A stretch of DNA of 21,123 bases. Origin: JBMOLK01 sp049325575. GTDB taxonomy: Bacteria; Bacillota; Clostridia; Acetivibrionales; Acetivibrionaceae. The translations under genes and the position numbers were made by a program. The notes under the pieces were generated by a model. The model had not been told where the DNA came from. It saw nothing but the letters and a program-made list of their open reading frames with translations, and did no database searches. Position 1 is the first letter of the stretch; every line of letters begins with the position of its first letter. Below, in pieces: positions 1 through 7,800 of this stretch. The stretch is from assembly GCA_049325575.1 (NCBI GenBank), contig JBMOLK010000041.1, forward strand, positions 1 through 21,123. Direction: 5' to 3'.

Positions 1-191
1 CCCAGGGCACCCATTGTGGATATCCAAAGAGGTACGTATAAAAGAAGAACCCACACGTATTCCTGTATACCGTGTAATTCCCTTATGTTTGATGCTATTA
101 TGTAAGCAATGATGTAGGAGAGTATTAAAAATAAAATATCCAAAATAAATTGCCCTATACTTGTAAAGGCAAGTTTGTTTGAGCTGTGCAT
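1..191 (-). CDS. Membrane protein N-terminus, probable polyprenyl-phosphate sugar transferase (partial)
   Basis: This minus-strand frame starts at ATG 191-189 and stays open to the left edge, so only 63 codons are visible. A good Shine-Dalgarno (GGGAGG, 202-197) sits 5 nt upstream of the ATG, which fixes the start. The protein begins with a short polar stretch (MHSSNKLAF), then a hydrophobic helix (about residues 15-34, with a SYIIAYIIA core), a polar turn with IRELHG, and a second hydrophobic helix (about 45-60). This pattern resembles the N-terminal membrane region of exopolysaccharide polyprenyl glycosylphosphotransferases (undecaprenyl-phosphate sugar-1-phosphate transferases). The catalytic C-terminus is outside the window, so the family call is tentative. 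A weak minus-strand -10 (TATAAT, complement of 251-256) lies upstream, with only a poor -35. It is divergent from the VanZ-like gene. Confidence 0.5.
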   Translation of the reverse strand, partial: MHSSNKLAFTSIGQFILDILFLILSYIIAYIIASNIRELHGIQEYVWVLLLYVPLWISTMGAL

Positions 192-393
192 ATGTTCCTC
201 CCACTAAAAAAACAAATAAAATTAAAGAAAAGTTATTATGTCCCTTAAATATTATAATTCGAATTTGAATATAAATCCAGAGGATTATGTTAAAAAAAGT
301 ATTTTATTTTTATAAATGCCAATTGCTTTGGCAGGATAACCGGGAAATATTCACGAATAGAATATCATATTTTGATAATCTCTTTTTGTATTA

Positions 394-422
394 TAGACGT
401 AAGAAAGTGGTATAGTTATAAT
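394..422 (+). promoter_or_regulatory. Candidate sigma-A promoter for the VanZ-like gene
   Basis: A perfect -10 box TATAAT (417-422) follows a 4/6 -35 box TAGACG (394-399) with a 17-nt spacer. Transcription would begin near 429, giving a leader of about 44 nt before the ATG at 473. This is motif inspection only. Confidence 0.4.
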
Positions 423-472
423 AAGATGAAAGGGTTTTACCAAAGAATTGCTATAATGAAAGGACTAAATGG

Positions 473-949
473 ATGAGACGGGTAATTACTGTTGCTGTAC
501 TTCTGGCATGGGTAGCTGTACTTGGTATGGTTATTGTTATATTTTCTTTTTCAAGCCAGGGAGGAGCAGAGTCTGTTGGAATATCGGAGCGAATTGTTGA
601 TTCTCTTATTGAGCGTTTAAACCTTGGGGAAACAATAAAGAGCAATGAGTGGTTTTTAGAGCATCGCAACTACATATTCAGAAAAATAATGCATTTTTTA
701 GAGTACGGTTTATTGGCTGTACTTATCTTTAATGCTGTTCGGCTTTTAAAACTTAGGTGGTGGAAGGTTGCAGGGCTTACGCTGTTATTAGCTGTTGTGA
801 CGGCCATGTTTGACGAGTTTTATCAAAGCAGTGTACCAGGGCGAAGTCCCAAGGTTCTTGATGTTTTGATAGATTCGATGGGGGCATTAACTGCAATCAT
901 GCTGTGTCTGCTTTTCAGGGGGTTGGTGCGGTTGGCAGTAAGGCGGTAA
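473..949 (+). CDS. VanZ-like family membrane protein
   Basis: The 158-residue protein has an N-terminal hydrophobic helix (about 5-26) followed by the FSSQ signature (S27-Q29), an RK-x2-HF-x-EY block (R70, K71, H74, E77, Y78), two more hydrophobic helices (about 75-90 and 98-112), the DEFYQ block (114-118), PGR (122-124), and D130/D134/G137 just before a last helix (about 136-150). These are the conserved positions of the VanZ-like family. VanZ itself gives low-level teicoplanin resistance by an unclear mechanism; most chromosomal relatives have no assigned role, so resistance should not be assumed. The start has an AAAGGA site (459-464) 8 nt upstream. The gene stands alone between a divergent gene and the SNF2 gene, with no clear terminator of its own. 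Confidence 0.85.
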   Translation: MRRVITVAVLLAWVAVLGMVIVIFSFSSQGGAESVGISERIVDSLIERLNLGETIKSNEWFLEHRNYIFRKIMHFLEYGLLAVLIFNAVRLLKLRWWKVAGLTLLLAVVTAMFDEFYQSSVPGRSPKVLDVLIDSMGALTAIMLCLLFRGLVRLAVRR

Positions 950-978
950 TTACGCTTTTTCTTTTAACTTAGTTCCAC

Positions 979-1027
979 ATATTAACGTATGTACTTTGTT
1001 GATATCAAGCTGTACATATGTTAATAT
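979..1027. repeat. 16-bp near-perfect inverted repeat over the SNF2 promoter
   Basis: The left arm (979-994) and right arm (1012-1027) pair over 16 positions, 15 Watson-Crick and one G-T, around a 17-nt centre. The centre holds a perfect 10-bp palindrome, TTGATATCAA (999-1008), that is almost concentric with the outer repeat. The candidate -35 box lies in the centre and the -10 box at the end of the right arm, so a protein bound here would cover the promoter. No U-tract follows, so it does not look like an ordinary terminator. Confidence 0.6.
999..1027 (+). promoter_or_regulatory. Candidate sigma-A promoter of the SNF2 gene
   Basis: TTGATA (999-1004) and TAATAT (1022-1027) are separated by 17 nt. 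The predicted transcript start near 1034 lies downstream of the ATG at 1018 and about 38 nt before the ATG at 1072, which supports the latter as the real start codon. Confidence 0.5.
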
Positions 1028-1071
1028 TTATCGCGTGGAATTTTATCATTACAAGTTTGAAAGGGAGAAAA

Positions 1072-4000
1072 ATGTTAACGTTTTCAGATAAATATATAGA
1101 GCGAATAGCAACCGATAGAGGTGTTTATAATAGGGGTGCACGGCTGGTTGGAAATGTGGTAAGTTATGAATACTTGGATGATGAGAGAGTAATTCACGCC
1201 GTTGTAGAAGGTACTTACCCTTATGAAGTGGAAATTGTGCTTAACGAAAACGGGTCGGTTAATAACTATTACTGCGAGTGTGAGGCCTTTAGATCATACT
1301 TTGGCGCGTGTAAGCACATTGTTGCTGTAATGAGGTACGCAAACGGTTATTCTGCGGATTATGGCCAGGTGAGTTTTTTTAATAACCACACAAGCAATAA
1401 GAAAGAACTATTAACAAATTGCAATGATACGTTTTTGCCATTATCCGAATTGGGTTTTGTTTTTAGTAAGGAAAGACGAAAGGTTAATCTATGGGTTGAA
1501 CAAAGCCTTGAATCGGGTGCTTTTTCAGGTTGTCCGTACTTGCAGCTTCAATTTAAAATCGGATTTGAAAGACCTTATAATGTAAAGAGTATTTCTGATC
1601 TGCTGGATGCTATTAGGAACCGAAAACCTTTATATTTTACCAAAAAGTTTACTTTTGAACCGGATACCATGTATTTTGAAGGTATGGATAAAAAGATACT
1701 GGATTTTTTGCTTGATATATACGTAAGGGAAAAGACTGAAAAAGTATTTTATAATTCCTCTAGTTACAGTTATGATGGTTGGGATTCCGGTTCTATAAGA
1801 GCAAATGCTGTAAATCTTATTGAAGATAATCTGAAAAAGTATTTTGAAATAGTAAAAGACAGTAAAATCCCTATTAATATCTTAAACTTACAGACAGTAG
1901 AGCTTAAGTTACATGATGATTTGGAAATTCATATGGAGCTGAAGGAAGAGCATAATTCACTTGTCATGGAAGCCAACTACGCTCATGATGAGAAGATCAT
2001 GCCGCTGACCAGGGATTATGAACTTGCCCTTAATCCTTACAACCTTAAAATTTATAGAGTCCCTGCACATAAAGCGCAAATTCTGGGAAAGCTTCATCAG
2101 ATACGGCTTCACAAGAAAAAGCCTGTATTCAGGATTGATAAAAAAGAGCAGCAGCAATTTGTGAGGGAATTCTTAAAGCCATATAAGGATTACTTTAAGG
2201 TTTCGATAGACCCTAAAATTGAAGACATGATAGTCGAAAAGGAATTGAAAACCCGGATTTATTTTGATGCTATAAGTAATGGGATTTCTGCAAGGATTGA
2301 TTTTTGTTATGGTGAAAAGATCATTAATCCACTGGAAGATGCCGGACAAGCCGGTATTGATTACTACATGCGTAATTATGAGCAGGAAGGACAAGTTGTT
2401 GATCTTCTGAAATCTTCTGGAATGTTTGAAAAGGCAGGCTTAATGGTTCTTGATGATGATGAGGCCATTGTAGGCTTGATAAGTGGTAGTATTGAAAAGC
2501 TTAAAGACCTGGCAGAGATTTATTATTCAGAGGATTTTAAGAAAATACAAATTAAAACAGTAAAAAATATACAGATGGGCGTACGCTTGAACTCCGAATC
2601 AAACCTTCTGGAATTTGATTTTATGGTGGATGATTTTGATGATATGGAGCTTCACAGGCTGTTTCGCTCAATCAAGGAAAAGAAAAAGTATTACAGGTTA
2701 AAGGACGGTTCCATTCTAAAGCTTGAGGATAATGACCTGATTAGCACATCAAAGCTTTTAGAGGATTTAAGTCTTGATACCAGGAGCTTTAAGGGTGGAG
2801 TAATCAATATACCGTCCAACAGGGCTTTGTTTATTGACAATTATATTAATGATAAGAAACTTAAGAGTTTTAAGACAAACGACAAGTTCAACACTTTGGT
2901 AGAAGATATAACTCACCCTAAGGATATGGACTTTCAGTTGGATGACGGCTTGGAAAAAGTGTTGAGGGAATATCAGAAAACAGGGTTCAAGTGGCTAAAA
3001 ACTCTTTCTCACTACGGGTTTGGAGGAATACTGGCCGATGATATGGGACTTGGTAAGACACTGCAGGTTCTAGCCTTTATCAGGGATGAACGAAAGACTC
3101 ATAAGGAACCGTGCTTGGTTGTTGCTCCCACATCACTGGTGTATAACTGGAAATCCGAGGCTTCAAAGTTTGTTCCCGATTTAAAGGTGGAAGTGGTTCA
3201 CGGTACAAAGGCAGAAAGGAACAAGGTATTAAGCTCCGGTGAAGAGAGGGATATTATCGTCACATCCTACGGTTCGCTGAAAAGAGATATTGACCGTTAC
3301 AGGGAAATGGAATTTTCCTATGTTTTTGTGGATGAAGCACAGCACATAAAGAATCCCAATACCCTCAATGCAAACAGTGTAAAAAGTCTTAAGGCAAAGG
3401 GCTGCTTTGCCATGACTGGTACACCCATTGAGAATTCTCTGACCGAACTTTGGTCAATATTTGATTTTATAATGCCGGGATACCTTATGAATCACGGTAA
3501 TTTTGTGACAAAGTTTGAAAAGCCCATTGTGCAAAACAACGATAGGGAGAGCTTGAATACTCTCGCGAGATTCATTAAGCCCTTTATACTTAGGAGACTT
3601 AAAAATGAGGTTTTACAGGAACTGCCGGAAAAAATTGAAAGTAAAGTATTGGCAGATATGACTTCAGAGCAGAGAAAGCTTTATGCAGCATATCTCAAGC
3701 AGGCACAGGGCGAGATTGCCATAGAGATCAAGGAAAAGGGAATTGAGAGGAGCAAAATCAAAATCCTTGCCTTATTGACAAGGCTAAGGCAGATTTGCTG
3801 CCATCCCGCTACATTTGTCGAGGACTACAAAGGCGGCAGCGGGAAATTGGAGACCCTGCTTGAAATAATTCACGACTCCATTGATTCAGGACACAGGTTG
3901 CTGTTGTTTTCCCAGTTCACCAGCATGCACAGCATAATAGGAAAGTCGCTTGATAAAGCAGGTATAGGTTACTTTTACCTCGATGGCTCTACCAAGGCTA

Positions 4001-4359
4001 AAGACCGTATAGATATGGTGGACAGGTTTAATAAGGGAGAGAAAAGCGCATTCCTTATATCATTGAAGGCAGGAGGGACAGGCTTGAATCTTACGGGGGC
4101 AGATATGGTGATCCACTATGATCCATGGTGGAATCCTGCTGTTGAGGACCAGGCCACAGACCGTGCATATAGGATCGGACAGACAAAAGCTGTCCAGGTA
4201 TTCAAAATCATAACCAAAGGCACTATTGAAGAGCGGATATTTGAACTTCAGGAGAAAAAGAGGGGACTTATAAACAATGTTATTCAGCCGGGTGAAAACC
4301 TGTTGACCAGACTTGGCGAAGAGGAAATACGCGAGTTGTTTCAGCTCACAGGTGATTGA
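1072..4359 (+). CDS. SWIM zinc-finger SNF2-family DNA-dependent ATPase
   Basis: Numbering is for a 1095-residue protein from ATG 1072. That ATG has AAGGGAG (1061-1067) 4 nt upstream, whereas the in-frame ATG at 1018 has no ribosome site and precedes the likely promoter. A SWIM-type zinc motif (C68-x-C70-x9-C80-x-H82) lies near the N-terminus, followed by a roughly 480-residue middle region of the kind found in bacterial SNF2 proteins with an SNF2-associated domain. The C-terminal motor is complete: motif I DMGLGKT (K662, T663), motif II DEAQ (754-757), motif III TGTP (782-785), the GGTGLNL block and the RIGQ motif (1034-1037). Such proteins use ATP to move along duplex DNA and remodel protein-DNA complexes rather than unwind strands. 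The exact role of this subgroup is not established, and there is no partner gene here that points to a defence system. It ends at an intrinsic terminator and looks like a single-gene unit. Confidence 0.9.
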   Translation: MLTFSDKYIERIATDRGVYNRGARLVGNVVSYEYLDDERVIHAVVEGTYPYEVEIVLNENGSVNNYYCECEAFRSYFGACKHIVAVMRYANGYSADYGQVSFFNNHTSNKKELLTNCNDTFLPLSELGFVFSKERRKVNLWVEQSLESGAFSGCPYLQLQFKIGFERPYNVKSISDLLDAIRNRKPLYFTKKFTFEPDTMYFEGMDKKILDFLLDIYVREKTEKVFYNSSSYSYDGWDSGSIRANAVNLIEDNLKKYFEIVKDSKIPINILNLQTVELKLHDDLEIHMELKEEHNSLVMEANYAHDEKIMPLTRDYELALNPYNLKIYRVPAHKAQILGKLHQIRLHKKKPVFRIDKKEQQQFVREFLKPYKDYFKVSIDPKIEDMIVEKELKTRIYFDAISNGISARIDFCYGEKIINPLEDAGQAGIDYYMRNYEQEGQVVDLLKSSGMFEKAGLMVLDDDEAIVGLISGSIEKLKDLAEIYYSEDFKKIQIKTVKNIQMGVRLNSESNLLEFDFMVDDFDDMELHRLFRSIKEKKKYYRLKDGSILKLEDNDLISTSKLLEDLSLDTRSFKGGVINIPSNRALFIDNYINDKKLKSFKTNDKFNTLVEDITHPKDMDFQLDDGLEKVLREYQKTGFKWLKTLSHYGFGGILADDMGLGKTLQVLAFIRDERKTHKEPCLVVAPTSLVYNWKSEASKFVPDLKVEVVHGTKAERNKVLSSGEERDIIVTSYGSLKRDIDRYREMEFSYVFVDEAQHIKNPNTLNANSVKSLKAKGCFAMTGTPIENSLTELWSIFDFIMPGYLMNHGNFVTKFEKPIVQNNDRESLNTLARFIKPFILRRLKNEVLQELPEKIESKVLADMTSEQRKLYAAYLKQAQGEIAIEIKEKGIERSKIKILALLTRLRQICCHPATFVEDYKGGSGKLETLLEIIHDSIDSGHRLLLFSQFTSMHSIIGKSLDKAGIGYFYLDGSTKAKDRIDMVDRFNKGEKSAFLISLKAGGTGLNLTGADMVIHYDPWWNPAVEDQATDRAYRIGQTKAVQVFKIITKGTIEERIFELQEKKRGLINNVIQPGENLLTRLGEEEIRELFQLTGD

Positions 4360-4386
4360 GAGGTGCTAATATGCACCTCTTCTTTA
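4358..4386 (+). terminator. Intrinsic terminator after the SNF2 gene
   Basis: AGAGGTGC (4359-4366) pairs perfectly with GCACCTCT (4373-4380) around a 6-nt loop, TAATAT, and is followed by a T-rich stretch starting TCTTTAT. The stem overlaps the last base of the stop codon. It separates the left genes from the secreted-protein operon. Confidence 0.8.
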
Positions 4387-4467
4387 TATCAAGCCTATAG
4401 AATATTTATTACATGAGAATGCAGAAAATCAGATGAAAAGTGGGAAAATAGTACTTTTATAAATTGG

Positions 4468-4496
4468 TTGACAAAAAATAAGAAAATTTTTAAATT
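4468..4496 (+). promoter_or_regulatory. Candidate sigma-A promoter P1 of the protease-RHS operon
   Basis: A perfect -35 box TTGACA (4468-4473) is followed after 17 nt by TAAATT (4491-4496), 4/6 to the -10 consensus. The transcript would begin about 320 nt before the protease start codon. Confidence 0.4.
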
Positions 4497-4501
4497 CCCT
4501 A

Positions 4502-4530
4502 TTGAAAAAGAAATCGGAATTTAGTAATAT
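4502..4530 (+). promoter_or_regulatory. Candidate sigma-A promoter P2 of the protease-RHS operon
   Basis: TTGAAA (4502-4507) and TAATAT (4525-4530) are spaced by 17 nt. It lies just downstream of P1, and either or both could serve the operon. Both are upstream of the internal terminator at 4699-4735. Confidence 0.35.
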
Positions 4531-4677
4531 ATAGGATATATTTTCTATTAATACGCTGATGTGAAATAAATTGATATACATAGAAACATATATAAACATA
4601 GATATGTAAATAGAGATAATGGTAATATTAGATTGAGTTTATTTAAAGTAGGGGGACAGGCTTTATCAAAAGTGAAC

Positions 4678-4735
4678 ATTATTTTGGTTTGAATAATCTC
4701 CTTAGCCTTGCTTTGTCATGGCTGAGGATTTTTTA
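4678..4735 (+). terminator. Leader hairpin and intrinsic terminator (putative attenuator)
   Basis: ATTATT (4678-4683) pairs with AATAAT (4692-4697). One base later TCCTTAGCC (4699-4707) pairs with GGCTGAGGA (4720-4728) with a single G-T wobble and a 12-nt loop, followed immediately by six T residues (4729-4734). This is a textbook intrinsic terminator lying inside the untranslated leader, 88 nt before the protease start. No promoter was seen between it and the gene, so expression must pass it, which suggests conditional read-through. The ligand or factor is unknown. Confidence 0.65.
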
Positions 4736-4823
4736 ATTTATAGATTTTTCTATTCATATCTTAAGTAAATTAAGAATCTCAAAAATACTTAAAAAGTCAA
4801 TTAAATTTTAGGAGGGTTTTTGT

Positions 4824-7800
4824 ATGAGCTTAAAAAGAGTTATAAGAAAGGTTATTCCAATACTGTTGATAGTGGCCTTATTGTTACCTTCAACAAGTGT
4901 ATTTGCAAGTGTCGAAAATGTCAGTGAAGGAATCATTGTTGATAATGCTGAAAGTATCGATGATCAGTTAACTGTACAGCAATCGGTATATTCAGATTAT
5001 ACTGATTTAATATTAGAAAATGAGCAGAACAGGACTGTACAGCAGCAAGTATATGGAGATGAACAGAGTAGTATTGTTATAGATGGTAAGAGAGTATATA
5101 GAACCATAATAAAGTACAAGACCCAGTCAGGAAGGGACAATGTTACAAATAAGATAAAGGGTAAGCTTAAGAGTATAAGAAGGATAAAAAACAAGAACTT
5201 TGACGTAGTTACTACTGAATTAAAGCATAACGAACTGCTTAATGAGATAAAGAAACAGAATCTTGAAGCAGATATAGAATACATCCAGCCTGACTATGTA
5301 ATGACACTTTCTTCGGCTGATAAATATTTTTCTGCTCAATGGGGATTATCAAATGAGACTTCCGGTTTTGAGGTTAATATAGACTCAAATGTTATTCCTG
5401 CATGGAGTATAACAGAAGGTGAGGGAAGTGTAGTAGCAGTTATTGATACAGGTATAGATATCACACACAGTGACCTTGGTGAAAATATTTGGGTTAATCC
5501 GGGGGAGATACCTGAAAATGGTGTTGATGATGATGGGAATGGATACATAGATGATGTTAATGGTTGGAATTTTAGTGAAGATACAAATATAGTACATGAA
5601 TACCAGTTAGCAAATGATGAGGGACACGGAACACACATAGCGGGTATTATTGCTGCAGTAAAGGATAACAATTTAGGTATTGCAGGAGTAGCACCAAAGT
5701 CAAAAGTAATGGTGCTTAAAGCCTTTAGTAATGGTACAGCTTATACAAGTGACATCATGGAAGCTATAGATTATGCATCAGCTATGGGTGTAAAGATAGT
5801 GAACTGCAGCTGGGGTAGTACGGCAGAGAATCCTGCTTTAAGAGAGTCTATTGAAGGAAGTGGTATGCTGTTTGTATGTGCAGCAGGAAACAGTGGTGTA
5901 AGCATTGATGATGCTCCTGTTTACCCGGCATCATACAGTAGTGAAAACATAATTACGGTTGCATCAATAGGTAAAAACGGTAACTTATCAAGCTTCTCAA
6001 ACTTTGGAGAGGTATCTGTAGATATAGCTGCTCCTGGTGAGAGTGTAGTTAGTACATTACCGGGCAATACATATGGTCTAAAGAGTGGTACATCAATGAC
6101 AGCTCCTTTTGTTGCAGGACAGGCAGCATTACTTCTAAGTAAGAACATTGACGCAAGTGCAAAAGATTTAAAGGATGCAATATTAAATTCATCCGATAGG
6201 TTATCTACTCTGGTAGGTAAGGTATACAGGGCTAATAAGTTAAACTGTGCCAATTCATTAACCGGAGTAGTTAATGAAGAAATAATTAATATAAATGAAG
6301 ATACTACAATAATTAATAATACAAATAACAATGTAAATAATGTACAAGACGGATTTACTACTTTTGCAGGAGCTTCTACATATTCAGGCTCTTATGAGGT
6401 GACAGACTCTATTTTTTCACTTCCACCGGATACATCAAGAGGTGTACTTAATGCGGTATTAAAGGGTAACATGAGATCTAACTTACTTACATTACCAAAG
6501 ATGGACCAAGATGTTGATGGGAATGGTGTTGTTGATGGATTTAGTAAATACACACATACTGGAATTACTGCTAGTTATTCCTTCGATACTCTTGAGAAAT
6601 GTCAGAAAATAGAAATAACAGGTAGTACAGTTGCAAGTGGGCACGGAGCTTTCATAAATCAGAGTATTGATGTTACCCCAGGGGAAGTTATTAGTTTAGC
6701 TTGTGAAGCTAAGGTAGAAGGAAATGTAAGAGTTTATTTATATGTAGGTTGGTGGAGTAAAAGCACATATTTATCAACTTCTGTAAATGCTAGCTATAGC
6801 GGAGCAGAATTTGGAAGGTTAAAAAACCTTAATATTGTTGCACCTCCTAATTCTGATAGAGTTGAAATAAAAATTAAAGTAGCACCTATAGGTGTAGGGG
6901 ATACTGGTGCTGGGTGGATAAAGAATGCTGTAGTAGAGAAGAGGCCAGTGGTAGAGGATAACTTCTTTTCAGGAGCAAAACATAACCGTCCTATAAGGAT
7001 AAAAAGTATTGGGAAAAATATATTTAACGGCAAATTAAAATCTGGTGAATTTGTTGAAGGTTTTCCGGATAGATGTATAACAGCGGATTATTTGCCAGTG
7101 ATACCAGGTACATATTGTCTGCAGAAGCTAGCAACTCCAAATCAGTGGAGTGCTATAGCAGTATATGATATTAACAGGAATTTTATCAGTTATATATCTA
7201 ATACTCCTAATAGCGTATATACTTTTGGGGTACCTGAGAATGGAAGATATATAAAGGTAAAATTTGATGACCCAATGGATGTTATTGAAAAAGCAAGTGT
7301 GCAAATTACCAAAGCGTTAGTTGAGTCTGCATACGAGTCTTACAGGGAAAGTGATGCCTATATTCCTGTTGATTTACTATCCTTACCTAATGGTCAGAAA
7401 AATGAGATAAACTTGAGCACTGCGGAATATAAAAAAGCGGTTGGTAAGCATATTCTTGATGGTAATATAGAGTGGAGTTCATTTGGGAGTGATAGTAAAG
7501 CAGTTTGGGCTTACTTAACTAACTGGAGGAACACAAATAATTCTGTTGCTTTTGGTAGTGCTAACCCTAGTGCAGCAGTATGTTTTAATGATCAATTAGG
7601 ATGTTTGAGGATTTCTGATTCATTTACATATGCAAACTCTGAAAACACGTTTAGACTATACTTGCCTAAAGCTAATACGGGTATTACTGACCTTACCAGC
7701 TTTAAGCAGTATCTAAACAATCATCCTGTTACACTAATTTATCAGCTTGAGAATCCTGAAGTATATAAGCTGGATGTTGAACCTGTTACATGCTATGAAA

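Larger units (their letters stand above)
4387..4823 (+). other. Long AT-rich non-coding leader of the protease-RHS operon
   Basis: No credible gene was found in these 437 nt. The few start codons open frames of six codons or fewer without a ribosome site. The region contains two promoter candidates (4468-4496 and 4502-4530), a small hairpin stacked directly against a terminator (4678-4735), a further inverted repeat TTAAGTA/TACTTAA (4761-4767 with 4786-4792), and a strong Shine-Dalgarno AGGAGGG (4810-4816) 7 nt before the protease ATG. A purine-rich block AGTAGGGGGACAGGCTT (4648-4664) precedes the hairpins. Its AGGCT (4658-4662) could pair with AGCCT (4704-4708) and so compete with the terminator stem. 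Confidence 0.6.

Noticed and set aside
317..365. Two small hairpins (317-333 and 347-365) between the divergent genes as a terminator or riboswitch
   Set aside because: Stems are only 6 bp, no U-tract follows, and they lie upstream of the likely VanZ promoter, so they are probably chance structures in AT-rich DNA.
451..669. Minus-strand frame overlapping the VanZ-like gene
   Set aside because: The opposite strand has clear VanZ family signatures in full; this frame has none.
473..949. Glycopeptide resistance gene vanZ
   Set aside because: Only family-level similarity is seen; there are no van operon neighbours, and chromosomal VanZ-like proteins are common without a resistance role.
1072..4359. 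SNF2 ATPase as part of a phage-defence island
   Set aside because: No methylase, nuclease, protease or other defence partner is adjacent, and SWIM-SNF2 proteins are common chromosomal genes in Firmicutes.
4672..4689. GTG mini-frame (VNIILV) in the leader as an attenuation leader peptide
   Set aside because: The nearest purine-rich site is about 16 nt away, and the six codons show no run of regulatory codons.
4640..4735. Cyclic-di-GMP riboswitch
   Set aside because: The leader lacks the conserved GEMM core (such as the GCAAAGCC element) and the class II pseudoknot pattern, so only an unclassified attenuator is claimed.
5336..5671. Minus-strand open frames opposite the protease (also 5921-6331, 8027-8431 and others opposite the RHS and helical-protein genes)
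   Set aside because: They are shadows of strongly supported plus-strand genes, with low-complexity translations and no ribosome sites or recognisable domains.
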